From Carboxylicivirga agarovorans (GTDB taxonomy: Bacteria; Bacteroidota; Bacteroidia; Bacteroidales; Marinilabiliaceae), in contig NZ_JBNGPA010000019.1 of the NCBI RefSeq assembly GCF_050589845.1, positions 1 through 64,000 of the forward strand: a DNA stretch of 64,000 bases, read 5' to 3'. The notes beneath the pieces are model-generated. The model was not told the origin of the DNA, made no database searches, and saw only the letters and a program-made list of their open reading frames with translations. The position numbers and the translations under genes were made by a program. Positions within the stretch are counted from its first letter, which is position 1. The number at the start of each line of letters is the position of its first letter. Below are positions 7,753-16,579 of the stretch, one piece after another.

Positions 7753-8580
7753 ATGGAGATAAATTACCCCTATGTAAAGATAATTGTTGCTATTGTATGT
7801 GCCTTTATAATCAACTTAATAGTTAGGAAACTGATAAAATTTTTCATGACCAAATTTGCTAAGAAAGTTTCCGCAGATGCAACATCATTTTCGTTCTTAA
7901 AAAACTCTGCTGGTTTTATCATTTTCACAGCTGTTGCCATATATGTTATTCAACAAATACCTGGATTAAACAATATCAAGACAGCACTATTTGCCAGTGC
8001 AGGAATTTTTGCTGCCATTATTGGTTTTGCTGCCCAAAAAGCATTTGCCAATATAATTGGTGGTATTTTCATTTTAATCTTTCGCCCGTTTAGGGTAGGT
8101 GATGTTATTTACATAGGCGTTCAATATAAGGGCATTGTTGAGGAGATTACCCTGCGTCATATAATTATTCGTGATTATGAGAATCGACGTATAATCATAC
8201 CTAATGGTATTATTAGTGATGAGACGATTGTAAACAGTTCAATATCTGATGCAAAGATTAAAAAACATATCGAGTTTAATATCGACTTTAATTCTGATAT
8301 TGATAAGGCTATAAGTATAATCAGAGAAGAAGCCGAGAAGCACCCATTGACTCTGGATAATCGATCTGATGAACAGATAGAAAAGGGTTCTCCAAAAGTT
8401 CTGGTTCGCGCCATTGCAATTCTTGAATTTTCTGTAAAAATTAGAGCATATGTTTGGGCACAAAATAATGATGATGCATTTATTATTTCATGTGACCTAA
8501 TTCAGATTATCATGTCTAGATTTAAGGAAGAAGACATTGTAATACCTTATCCATACAGAAATGTGGTGATTAATAAATAA
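7753..8580 (+). CDS. MscS-family mechanosensitive ion channel (first of three)
   Basis: Inner-membrane channel that opens under membrane tension to release solutes on osmotic downshock. The 275 residues show TM1 at about 8-25 (IIVAIVCAFIINLIV), TM2 at about 55-75, and the pore helix TM3 with small residues (FASAGIFAAIIGFAAQKAF). The MscS beta domain follows with FRPFRVGDVIYIG and IIIPNGII, then the alpha/beta cage. It is slightly shorter than E. coli MscS (286). Followed after 13 bp by a second, diverged MscS gene that is itself coupled to the ATP-grasp gene, so the three form a transcription unit. Confidence 0.9.
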   Translation: MEINYPYVKIIVAIVCAFIINLIVRKLIKFFMTKFAKKVSADATSFSFLKNSAGFIIFTAVAIYVIQQIPGLNNIKTALFASAGIFAAIIGFAAQKAFANIIGGIFILIFRPFRVGDVIYIGVQYKGIVEEITLRHIIIRDYENRRIIIPNGIISDETIVNSSISDAKIKKHIEFNIDFNSDIDKAISIIREEAEKHPLTLDNRSDEQIEKGSPKVLVRAIAILEFSVKIRAYVWAQNNDDAFIISCDLIQIIMSRFKEEDIVIPYPYRNVVINK

Positions 8581-8593
8581 ATGGATATCTATA

Positions 8594-9454
8594 ATGGAAG
8601 AAATAAAAAGTACACTTGATTTTGATTTAATTAGTTTCGGGGATTATCACATAAAGGTTTATAGTGTCATTTTAATCGTTGTAGTTGCCATTTTAATTAA
8701 ACTAGTATTGTGGTTACTAAAGAAGGCACTTATTCAACAACGTTTATTTAAAAAACTAGATGATGGGACAGCGTATGCTTTGCTGCAGATAATTAAATAT
8801 ATAATCTGGACTTTTGCAGTTGCTTTCTTCTTAGAAACACTTGGGGTGAAAGTAACCATTCTGATAGCAGGTTCAGCAGCTCTGCTGGTCGGAGTAGGCT
8901 TAGGTTTGCAACAAACATTTAACGATATTATTTCGGGTATTATTCTTTTGTCTGAACGATCCATCAAATTAGGCGATATCCTTCAAATTGATGGAGATGT
9001 AGTCAAGGTGCAGGAAATTGGTTTGCGGACATCAAAAGGGCTTAACAGAGATGATATAACTGTAATCATCCCCAATTCACTTATTACGACCAATAAAGTG
9101 ATAAACTGGAGCCATCAATCAAAGAATACCCGTTTCAGAATTAATGTGGGTGTTAGTTATGGCAGTGATATACATGTCGTTTGCGACACACTGGAGAAGA
9201 GTGTTTTTGAACATCCTGATATTCATCACAAACATTTGATTGAAGCACGTTTGCTTGATTTTGGCTCATCGTCTTTAGATTTTCAAGTGTTGTTTTACTC
9301 TGAAAATATTTTTGAAATAGAAAAAGTAAAAAGTGATATCCGTAAGATTATTTATCGCCGATTGGCAGAAAACCATATAATAATACCTTTTCCTCAACTG
9401 GATCTTCATGTTAAATCAAATCAACACAATGATTCTATAGACCAACTAAGATGA
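8594..9454 (+). CDS. MscS-family mechanosensitive ion channel (second of three)
   Basis: 286 residues with TMs near 22-42 and 65-85, the pore helix ILIAGSAALLVGVGLGLQQ, and the beta-domain signature ERSIKLGDILQIDG followed by VIIPNSLI. It is closer to the classical MscS pore (alternating Gly and Ala) than the preceding gene. The stop overlaps the next ATG (ATGA, 9451-9454), which implies translational coupling to the ATP-grasp fusion. That may link osmotic release to cell-wall precursor work, but this is inference. Confidence 0.9.
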   Translation: MEEIKSTLDFDLISFGDYHIKVYSVILIVVVAILIKLVLWLLKKALIQQRLFKKLDDGTAYALLQIIKYIIWTFAVAFFLETLGVKVTILIAGSAALLVGVGLGLQQTFNDIISGIILLSERSIKLGDILQIDGDVVKVQEIGLRTSKGLNRDDITVIIPNSLITTNKVINWSHQSKNTRFRINVGVSYGSDIHVVCDTLEKSVFEHPDIHHKHLIEARLLDFGSSSLDFQVLFYSENIFEIEKVKSDIRKIIYRRLAENHIIIPFPQLDLHVKSNQHNDSIDQLR

Positions 9455-11598
9455 AAATTGCAATTATTTACAACAAAGACCTGACTGGCGTTATTAATAC
9501 GCTGGGTATGCAGAATAAAGAGTTTTATTCAGAGGCTAATGTTAAAAGAGTAGCAGAAAGCCTTGAGAAAGCAGGGCATAATGTGCATATCCTTGATGGT
9601 AATATGTACATTATTGAACGATTGCAACATTTTATGCCAAGGGTAATTGATGGCGAACAAATGGGCATGGTTTTCAATATGGCTTATGGTATTCAGGGAG
9701 AAAGTCGTTATACACATATTCCATCAATGCTTGAGATGTTAGGTATTCCTTATGTTGGTTCTACGCCAGCTGGTCATGCTCTTGCTTTAGATAAAGTAAT
9801 GACAAAGATTGTTTGGCAGAACCATCAGTTGCCAACGCCAGATTTTTGGGTGTTCAATAGCGCTGAAGATGATTTGTCAACAGTTCATTATCCTGTTATT
9901 GTTAAACCCAAAATGGAGAGTGTGTCCTTTGGTTTAAAGGTAGTTTACAACCAGGAAGATTTAAGAGAAGCTGTCAATTTTATTGTATCTGAGTTTCAAC
10001 AACAAGCTTTGGTCGAACAATTCATCAGAGGAAGGGAATTTTGCGTAGGACTGTTGGGAAATAACCCGGTAGAGGCTTTTCCTGTCCTCGAAATCGACCT
10101 TGAAGGCGATCCGGATGCTATTCAAACAGTTAGTGATAAAAAGGAAAAACCGCGCCAGAAAGTATGCCCGGCCAATATTTCACCAGAGTTAACTGAAAAG
10201 ATGCAGAAGTTCAGTATCGATGCTTTTAAGGCACTTGGTCTTAGAGATTTTGCAAGGGTTGATATACGGCTGGATGAGAATGATAATATTTACCTGTTGG
10301 AGATCAATTCGATGGCAAGTCTTGGCGTTTCAGGCTCTTATCCACATGCAGCTAAGGTGGCTGGTTATGACTATCAAAAGTTAGTTAATCGAATGCTGGA
10401 TGTGGCTGCCATTAGGTATTTTGGAGCTTTGCAACCTATTGAAGGAAATGCTGATTCGAAAAAACTGCCCTTACACAGTAGATTGCGTACTTTTATAAGA
10501 AGCCGCAATGACCAGGCAGAAGCCTTATTGGAAAAATTGGTTAACATTAATACGCATGTACGAAATGTGAGTGGTATTAACCAGGCCACTAACTTAATTA
10601 AAACCGAACTGGCATCACTTGGATTTACGCAGGAGGTATTGCCTAACCTGGAAGTAGGTAACGTCACTTATTTTTCAAATTCATATGATGAAAAACTGGA
10701 TTGGTTGTTGGTATTATCGATTGATGATCAGCAGAAGCTTGACGACCAGGAATCATATTATGCAACAGAACACAAGCTTTATGGAACTGGGATCTGGGAA
10801 AATAAAGGGGGAATTGTTACAACTATTCTGGCCCTGCAAGCTCTTCGTTTTAGTCGTTTAATAAAAAAACTGAAAATTGGTATAATAGTAGTGCCTGACA
10901 CAACGATTGGTGGTAAATTCTCGAAAGAGATATTAAATACAAAAGCTGAATTGGCAAGTCATATTTTAGCTCTCCATGGTGGTAATGAAGAAGGCAGTGT
11001 TATTACCAGTCGCTCAGGATCTGCGAATTATACCTATGACATTAAACTGGTGAAGAATACTCCTGATAATGTGCCGATGGTTTCTTCATTGTTTTATAAG
11101 ACTTTGGCTTCTATTGTTGACATTTCCAAAAACAATCCGGATGTGGTTTTAGCACCTTATAATACAAGCTTTAAGACTAATATTTTTAAAGGATTTGCAA
11201 GTGGCTCTTCTAAAATTAGTGTTCGATTTAATAATAAAGAAGAATACGATACAATTGATAAAAAAGTGAATAAGTTTGTTGCCCTGTCAAAACAACAGTC
11301 TAAGCTGATTAATTGCCAGCTGCACGGCGGTATCTCTCGTTTGCCAATGCCTGAATCAGAGGAGAGTCAACACGTCTATGAGCTCATTAAAAAATTATCT
11401 AAACTGACTGATATAAGCCTGACAAAAGAACATCGATGGAGTTCATCAAACATATGTAATATTGTTAAAAAATGTGCCAAGGTTGATGGCTTAGGACCAA
11501 TGGGTGGTTACGACAATAAATGGGCCGAGTTTATATATAGAAGTAGTGTAACCGACCGGGCTTTGTTGCTTGCGTTATTACTGAATGAAAAAATGTAG
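9451..11598 (+). CDS. D-Ala-D-Ala-ligase-like ATP-grasp protein fused to an M20-like domain
   Basis: The N-terminal half (about 1-310) is a Ddl-type ATP-grasp enzyme, with MKIAIIYNKD, the substrate loop YGIQGESRYTHIPSMLEMLG, VIVKPKMESVSFG, the RGREFCVGLL lid region and the Mg-binding end ARVDIRLDENDNIYLLEINS. The family joins a carboxylate to an amine using ATP. The C-terminal half (about 345-715) has the fold and order of M20 metallopeptidases, but the metal motif reads GTGIWENKGG at 445-454: Glu450 replaces the usual bridging Asp, and the first His-Asp motif is LSIDDQQ. The peptidase half may therefore be inactive or changed in specificity. It could be a ligase with a binding domain, or a ligase/hydrolase pair acting on one dipeptide. 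Coupled to two MscS genes. Confidence 0.8.
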   Translation: MKIAIIYNKDLTGVINTLGMQNKEFYSEANVKRVAESLEKAGHNVHILDGNMYIIERLQHFMPRVIDGEQMGMVFNMAYGIQGESRYTHIPSMLEMLGIPYVGSTPAGHALALDKVMTKIVWQNHQLPTPDFWVFNSAEDDLSTVHYPVIVKPKMESVSFGLKVVYNQEDLREAVNFIVSEFQQQALVEQFIRGREFCVGLLGNNPVEAFPVLEIDLEGDPDAIQTVSDKKEKPRQKVCPANISPELTEKMQKFSIDAFKALGLRDFARVDIRLDENDNIYLLEINSMASLGVSGSYPHAAKVAGYDYQKLVNRMLDVAAIRYFGALQPIEGNADSKKLPLHSRLRTFIRSRNDQAEALLEKLVNINTHVRNVSGINQATNLIKTELASLGFTQEVLPNLEVGNVTYFSNSYDEKLDWLLVLSIDDQQKLDDQESYYATEHKLYGTGIWENKGGIVTTILALQALRFSRLIKKLKIGIIVVPDTTIGGKFSKEILNTKAELASHILALHGGNEEGSVITSRSGSANYTYDIKLVKNTPDNVPMVSSLFYKTLASIVDISKNNPDVVLAPYNTSFKTNIFKGFASGSSKISVRFNNKEEYDTIDKKVNKFVALSKQQSKLINCQLHGGISRLPMPESEESQHVYELIKKLSKLTDISLTKEHRWSSSNICNIVKKCAKVDGLGPMGGYDNKWAEFIYRSSVTDRALLLALLLNEKM

Positions 11599-11610
11599 AA
11601 TGCTGAACTA

Positions 11611-11652
11611 ACTGGTTTCCTAAATACCGAAGAGGGATATTAGGAAACCAGT
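11611..11652. terminator. Long hairpin between the ligase fusion and PPK2
   Basis: ACTGGTTTCCTAA (11611-11623) pairs perfectly with TTAGGAAACCAGT (11640-11652), and the inner bases extend the stem toward a GAAGAG loop. The T-run of a standard terminator is missing, so it may stop transcription weakly, protect the mRNA end or act as a binding site. It separates the MscS-ligase unit from the next gene. Confidence 0.6.
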
Positions 11653-11708
11653 CAATACTAAAATAAATAAAAGCAAAGTACTAATAGCAATCTTAAAATT
11701 ATACTAAT

Positions 11709-12446
11709 ATGCCACTTCATGCAATGGAGCACGATCCTGAATACATTAATCTTCAATCCGAGATGATTAAGTTACAAAAGTGGATTACAACTAACAGAAA
11801 AAGGGTTCTTGTTATTTTTGAAGGACGTGATGCTGCCGGAAAAGGTGGTGCTATTATGCGTTTTATCCGCTTTATTAATCCCAGACATTATCGGATAGTA
11901 GCTTTGGGTAAACCAACTGAAGTTGAAGAAGGGCAATGGTATTTTCAGCGCTATATAGAAAAATTACCCAATCCCGGTGAAATCGTATTTTTTGACAGGA
12001 GCTGGTACAACAGAGCTGTTGTGGAACCTGTAATGGGGTTTTGCAGTCAGGCACAATATCATACATTTATAGAACAAGTTGTGATGCTTGAAAAAATGCT
12101 TGTCGAAGATGGTATTACAATTATTAAGTATTGGTTTAGTATTGATGAACAAGAGCAAAAAAGACGTTTGGAAGAGCGTAAGGTTAATCCTTTGATTCAA
12201 TGGAAGCTGAGTACGGTTGATATGCAGGCGCAATTAAAATGGCATGATTATACCCATTACAAAACGAAGATGTTTGAAAAGACATCATCTAACTTTGCTC
12301 CATGGGTCATTATTAAAGGCAATAAAAAGAAACTCGCCCGTAAAGAGGCCATGCGTTATTTGCTTAATCTTTTGCCTTACGATGAAAAAGGTTTAACCAG
12401 GGAAAATTTAATTCCGGATCAAGATATTATTAAGGTCTATGAGTAG
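11709..12446 (+). CDS. ppk2: Polyphosphate kinase 2 (PPK2)
   Basis: Transfers phosphate between polyphosphate and nucleotides, usually making ADP or ATP (or GTP) from polyP in the cytoplasm. The 245 residues show Walker A (GRDAAGKGG, 39-47), the lid and Walker B segment (IVFFDRSWYNRAVVEPVMGF), and the conserved KYWFSIDEQEQKRRLEERK and LKWHDYTHYKTKMF blocks. It is a single-domain PPK2, somewhat shorter than many class I enzymes. It follows the long hairpin at 11611 and converges with an MscS gene. The osmotic and stress neighbours fit a role in energy supply under stress, which is inference. Confidence 0.92.
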   Translation: MPLHAMEHDPEYINLQSEMIKLQKWITTNRKRVLVIFEGRDAAGKGGAIMRFIRFINPRHYRIVALGKPTEVEEGQWYFQRYIEKLPNPGEIVFFDRSWYNRAVVEPVMGFCSQAQYHTFIEQVVMLEKMLVEDGITIIKYWFSIDEQEQKRRLEERKVNPLIQWKLSTVDMQAQLKWHDYTHYKTKMFEKTSSNFAPWVIIKGNKKKLARKEAMRYLLNLLPYDEKGLTRENLIPDQDIIKVYE

Positions 12447-12462
12447 GTAGCCTATTGTACTG

Positions 12463-13374
12463 TCAGTCTTTCTTTAGGTTAAGTTCCAATGGGTTGATTT
12501 TTTCTCCCCAGTATACGGTAGTATGTGGGAAAGGTATCTCAATATTGTTTTTATCAAATGCTATTTTAAGACGTTTACGGTACTCACGGCCAATATGCCA
12601 CTGCATAATCGGTTTCGTTTTTAGACGGGCTTTAATAATCAAAGCACTGTCAGCAAACTGATCAAGACCAAGTATTTCAATAGGTTCAATTATATGTGTT
12701 TTAAACTCATCATCATCCTGTAATTCTCTGCCAGTTTCACGCATAATATTCATTACCATAGTAACATCTTCCTTATATGCCACTCCTATATCAAATACCA
12801 TGGCCGACCATTCTTTGGTCATGTTTGATAAGGTGTTGATTTTTCCATTTTGGAAAACATGAACCACACCAGAGAAATCGCGCAAAGTAATGGTACGCAA
12901 TTCAATTTTCTCAACCAGTCCGCCGGTTCCATTAATAACTCCTACATCTCCGGTTCTAATTTGATTTTCGAGTAAAATAAAGAAGCCCGAAATGACATCT
13001 CGCACCAGTTCCTGAGCTCCAAAACCAACAGCCAGACCAATGATGCCTGCACTGGCAAGGATAGGCGCTATGTTAATACCTATTTTTTGAAGTATCAACA
13101 TCACAACGATGGTGATAAGAATAATTTTAACAGTACCGTATAGAATTCCTGTTAAGGTATTGATGCGTTTTTCTGCTTCTTGTGTGTCCGTTAGTTTGCT
13201 TTTTTCCGCACGTCTAATCAGCGTCTTTTTTAGGCGGTTTATTGTCAGCTTCAAGACTTTTAAAGCAAGTACAACTATGATTAACAATAAGATGATGATT
13301 GGTAATTCCGATATTAGCCAATTCTGAAATTGAAGCATTTGATCGGTTAGTAATTGTTTGTCAATAAAATTCAT
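12463..13374 (-). CDS. MscS-family mechanosensitive ion channel (third of three)
   Basis: 303 residues on the opposite strand to the first two. A membrane span near 23-45 is followed by a basic linker, then a second span (IILITIVVMLILQKIG) and the pore helix APILASAGIIGLAVGFGAQ. The beta domain (LLENQIRTGDVGVINGTGG) follows, then a cage ending with FPHTTVYWGE. The GTGGLVEKIELRTI stretch is typical of the YbdG/YnaI-like MscS branch rather than MscS itself. Its start faces the GNAT-nitrilase gene across a 218-bp divergent intergenic region (13375-13592), AT-rich and without a recognised site. Confidence 0.9.
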   Translation of the reverse strand: MNFIDKQLLTDQMLQFQNWLISELPIIILLLIIVVLALKVLKLTINRLKKTLIRRAEKSKLTDTQEAEKRINTLTGILYGTVKIILITIVVMLILQKIGINIAPILASAGIIGLAVGFGAQELVRDVISGFFILLENQIRTGDVGVINGTGGLVEKIELRTITLRDFSGVVHVFQNGKINTLSNMTKEWSAMVFDIGVAYKEDVTMVMNIMRETGRELQDDDEFKTHIIEPIEILGLDQFADSALIIKARLKTKPIMQWHIGREYRKRLKIAFDKNNIEIPFPHTTVYWGEKINPLELNLKKD

Positions 13375-13592
13375 AATGGCATCCTGTTTTTTATAAACAC
13401 TATTTATAGTCTTCAGGTAAGTTATTAATACTATAGCAATGTTTACTGAAAAAGGTTTAATGCTAATGTTTTAGATATGTGTTGTTAAAAATAAATCCCT
13501 TTTGAAGAATATTCTTTTCACAACCTGTTACCTAATCACATTTCCGAGTCTAAAGAGAAAGTTTTAAGCAAAATATTCTCAGTAGATAAAAA

Positions 13593-15122
13593 ATGAATAA
13601 AGAGATACGTAACATACAATTAAGTTACCTAAACATCGACGATTATTCTGAATTAAAGCAGGTAATGATTAGCTCTTATCATGCCTTAGACAACGCCTAT
13701 TGGTCATCAGATAAAATAGCAAAGTTGATTGAAATATTTCCCGAAGGACAGGTAGTGATTAAGGTTGATAACGAAATTGCAGGGTGTGCTTTATCAATAA
13801 TAGTGAGTTCATCGGAGTTAGATGATTATCATACATATACGGATATAACAAGTAATTATACCTTTGATACACATTCAAATAATGGTGACACGTTATATGG
13901 CATTGATGTGTTTGTTAAACCTGACTTTAGAGGTTTGCGACTTGGAAGGCGCTTGTATGATTACCGAAAGGAGTTGTGTGAAAAGCTTAACTTGAAAGGT
14001 ATTTTGTTTGGAGGCAGAATTCCCAATTATCATAAATACTCTGATACAATAACAGCTAAAGAGTATATAGAAGGAGTTAGAACAAAGGAAATTCACGATC
14101 CTGTTCTAAATTTTCAATTATCAAACGATTTTCACCCAATTCGATTATTAAAAAATTATTTAAAAGGTGATGTTGAATCAGAAGAATATGCTGTGTTACT
14201 GCGTTGGGATAATGTATTTTACGAAAAGCCACAAAAGAAAGCGTCAATTCAGAAAAAGATAATTCGGGCGGGTTTAGTTCAATGGCAAATGCGACCTTAT
14301 AAGAGCATTGAGGAGCTACTTCAGCAAGCAGAGTATTTTGTAGACGCCTTAAGCGGCTATAAAAGCGATTTTGCCTTGTTTCCCGAATTTTTTAATGCAC
14401 CTCTAATGGCAGCTTTTAATCATTTGAGCGAAGCCGATGCTATAAGAGAGTTAGCTAAATACACCAAGCGTGTAACGCAGGCAATGTCACAGCTGGCTAT
14501 TAGTTATAACATCAATATCATCACAGGCAGTATGCCTGAGATGGTGGACAGTATGCTGTATAATGTGGGTTATTTGTGTAAACGTGATGGCGGTATTGAG
14601 CGTTTCGAAAAATTACATGTAACACCCGATGAAAAAAAAGTATGGGCGCTTCAGGGAGGAAGTGGAATTAAGACTTTTGATACCGATTGTGGAAAGGTCG
14701 GGATTCTAATTTGTTACGACATTGAATTTCCCGAGTTATCAAGGCTACTGGCCGATGAAGGAATGGAAATATTATTCGTACCGTTCTTAACCGATACGCA
14801 AAACGGGTATTCAAGAGTTCGTAATTGCGCGCAAGCTCGTGCCATTGAAAACGAATGTTATGTGGTGATTGCTGGTAGCGTAGGGAATTTACCAAATGTT
14901 CACAATATGGATGTTCAATATGCACAATCAATGGTATTTACCCCTTGTGATTTTCAGTTTCCTACTAATGGTGTGAAAGCCGAGGCAACACCAAATACCG
15001 AGATGATATTAATTGCTGATTTGGATTTGGACTTACTGAGAGATATTCACCGTTATGGCAGTGTCACAAATTTAAATGACCGGAGAAAAGACATCTACAA
15101 GTTATCAAAAACAACTATTTAA
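13593..15122 (+). CDS. Bifunctional GNAT acetyltransferase / nitrilase-fold amidohydrolase
   Basis: The N-terminal 1-210 is a GNAT domain with the acetyl-CoA loop FRGLRLGRRLYDYRK. Residues 225-505 are a carbon-nitrogen hydrolase with the full Glu-Lys-Cys triad visible: Glu265 in LFPEFF, Lys340 in FEKLHV and Cys374 in LICYDIEFPE. Nitrilase-fold enzymes cleave or transfer amide and carbamoyl groups. It heads the arginine decarboxylase, agmatinase and DHS-like genes with 17-bp spacing, so the substrate is probably a polyamine-related amide such as an acylated or carbamoylated putrescine; that is inference. This two-domain form is known across Bacteroidota. Confidence 0.88.
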   Translation: MNKEIRNIQLSYLNIDDYSELKQVMISSYHALDNAYWSSDKIAKLIEIFPEGQVVIKVDNEIAGCALSIIVSSSELDDYHTYTDITSNYTFDTHSNNGDTLYGIDVFVKPDFRGLRLGRRLYDYRKELCEKLNLKGILFGGRIPNYHKYSDTITAKEYIEGVRTKEIHDPVLNFQLSNDFHPIRLLKNYLKGDVESEEYAVLLRWDNVFYEKPQKKASIQKKIIRAGLVQWQMRPYKSIEELLQQAEYFVDALSGYKSDFALFPEFFNAPLMAAFNHLSEADAIRELAKYTKRVTQAMSQLAISYNINIITGSMPEMVDSMLYNVGYLCKRDGGIERFEKLHVTPDEKKVWALQGGSGIKTFDTDCGKVGILICYDIEFPELSRLLADEGMEILFVPFLTDTQNGYSRVRNCAQARAIENECYVVIAGSVGNLPNVHNMDVQYAQSMVFTPCDFQFPTNGVKAEATPNTEMILIADLDLDLLRDIHRYGSVTNLNDRRKDIYKLSKTTI

Positions 15123-15139
15123 GAAAGGTTATAACTAAA

Positions 15140-16558
15140 ATGAAGAATACCTATTTCGAATTAATCGAGCAGAGCTACTACTTTCCTCAGGAAGGATTTG
15201 ACTTAAGAGATAATTCTTTGACTTTTCATGGTGTGTCGTTGAAACACTTAATCGAAAAGTATGGAACGCCTTTTAAACTGATTTATCTGCCAAAAATTGG
15301 CGACCAGATTAAAAAAGCCCGTAATCTTTTCAATCGTGCCATTAAAAATCAGGGCTATACAGGTAAATATGAATATTGTTACTGTACAAAGTGTAACCAT
15401 TTTTATCACGTAATTAATGAGGCATTGAAGCACGATGTCAATCTGGAAACCTCCTCTGCTTACGATATTGATTTAATTCGTCATCTGGCATATTTAAATA
15501 AGCTCGATAAAAATCGTAAGATTATTCATAATGGGTACAAAACACAAGAGTATCTGGCTAAAATTGTAGCATTGCAAGCTGATGGTTTTCACAATTCCAT
15601 ATTAATACTGGATAGCATCACCGAGTTAGAGCGGTTGAAAAAGCTAAAACTAAAAACAAAGATTAAGGTGGGTATTCGTATGGCCATTAATGAGGAGATG
15701 CAATCGGCTTATTATACTTCTAGGCTGGGCATACCACACAATGAACTATTGGACTTCTTTAAGAAAAGCATCAAAAACAATCCAAATATCGAATTGAAGA
15801 TGCTGCACTTTTTTGTCGATTCGGGCATTAAAGACACACTGTATTACTGGGGGCAATTTCAGAATGCGCTAAGCCTGTACGTTGAGCTCAAAAAAGAATG
15901 TGAATCTTTAGATACGTTCAATCTAGGAGGTGGCTTCCCTATACGTAATCATTTGGGTTTCGAATACAATTACGAGTATATGATAAACGAAATCATAAAA
16001 AACATCAAGGAAGCTTGTACAAAAGAGAGTATTCCTGAACCTGATATTTATACTGAGTTTGGCAAATATACAGTGGGTGAAGCTGGTGCCATCATTTTTG
16101 AGGTGTTAGAGCAGAAAAAGCAGAACGATTCTGAAACATGGTACATCATCAATAATAGCCTGATGAATACCATACCAGATGCCTGGTCTATACATGAAAA
16201 GTTTATTCTGCTGCCCATTAACAAATGGAGTAATCAGTATCAACGTATAAATATTGGTGGTATAAGTTGTGACCATTCCGATTATTATAACTCAGAAGAT
16301 TTAAACCAGGAGATTCTCTTGCCTCAGTATGGTGACAAAGACAAAGAACCACTGTACCTGGGTTTTTTCCACACGGGAGCTTACCAGGACTCAATCAGTG
16401 GCTATGGCGGTATTAAGCATTGCCTGATACCATCTCCGAAGCATGTAATTATTGACCGTGACGACAAAGGTAATTACAAACATTATGTGTATCGCGAGGA
16501 GCAGTCTGCCCAGGAGATGTTCAAAATACTAGGTTATCAGGCCCCTGCACAAGTTTAA
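15140..16558 (+). CDS. speA: Arginine decarboxylase, type III PLP fold
   Basis: Decarboxylates arginine to agmatine, the first step to putrescine. The 472 residues follow the alanine-racemase/ODC barrel plus beta-domain plan, with the Bacteroidota signature YGTPFKLIYLPKI, the PLP lysine Lys84 in YCTKCN, and the glycine-rich phosphate loop FNLGGGFPIRN. YTEFGKYTVGEAGA and the C-terminal FFHTGAYQDSISGYGG complete the second active-site half. It is shorter than the E. coli SpeA (658) because it lacks the inserted domain, as is normal in this phylum. The next gene, agmatinase, starts 21 bp later. A diaminopimelate or other diamine decarboxylase is the alternative, but the agmatinase partner decides for arginine. 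Confidence 0.85.
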   Translation: MKNTYFELIEQSYYFPQEGFDLRDNSLTFHGVSLKHLIEKYGTPFKLIYLPKIGDQIKKARNLFNRAIKNQGYTGKYEYCYCTKCNHFYHVINEALKHDVNLETSSAYDIDLIRHLAYLNKLDKNRKIIHNGYKTQEYLAKIVALQADGFHNSILILDSITELERLKKLKLKTKIKVGIRMAINEEMQSAYYTSRLGIPHNELLDFFKKSIKNNPNIELKMLHFFVDSGIKDTLYYWGQFQNALSLYVELKKECESLDTFNLGGGFPIRNHLGFEYNYEYMINEIIKNIKEACTKESIPEPDIYTEFGKYTVGEAGAIIFEVLEQKKQNDSETWYIINNSLMNTIPDAWSIHEKFILLPINKWSNQYQRINIGGISCDHSDYYNSEDLNQEILLPQYGDKDKEPLYLGFFHTGAYQDSISGYGGIKHCLIPSPKHVIIDRDDKGNYKHYVYREEQSAQEMFKILGYQAPAQV

Positions 16559-16579
16559 TAATTAGTTGGTGAAAATTAA

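Noticed and set aside
9451..11598. Two separate genes (ddl and an M20 peptidase) with a read-through error
   Set aside because: One continuous frame with a linker at about 310-345 and no start or stop between the halves.
12455..12661. Plus-strand 68-codon frame after ppk2
   Set aside because: Antisense to the third MscS gene, which has full family motifs.
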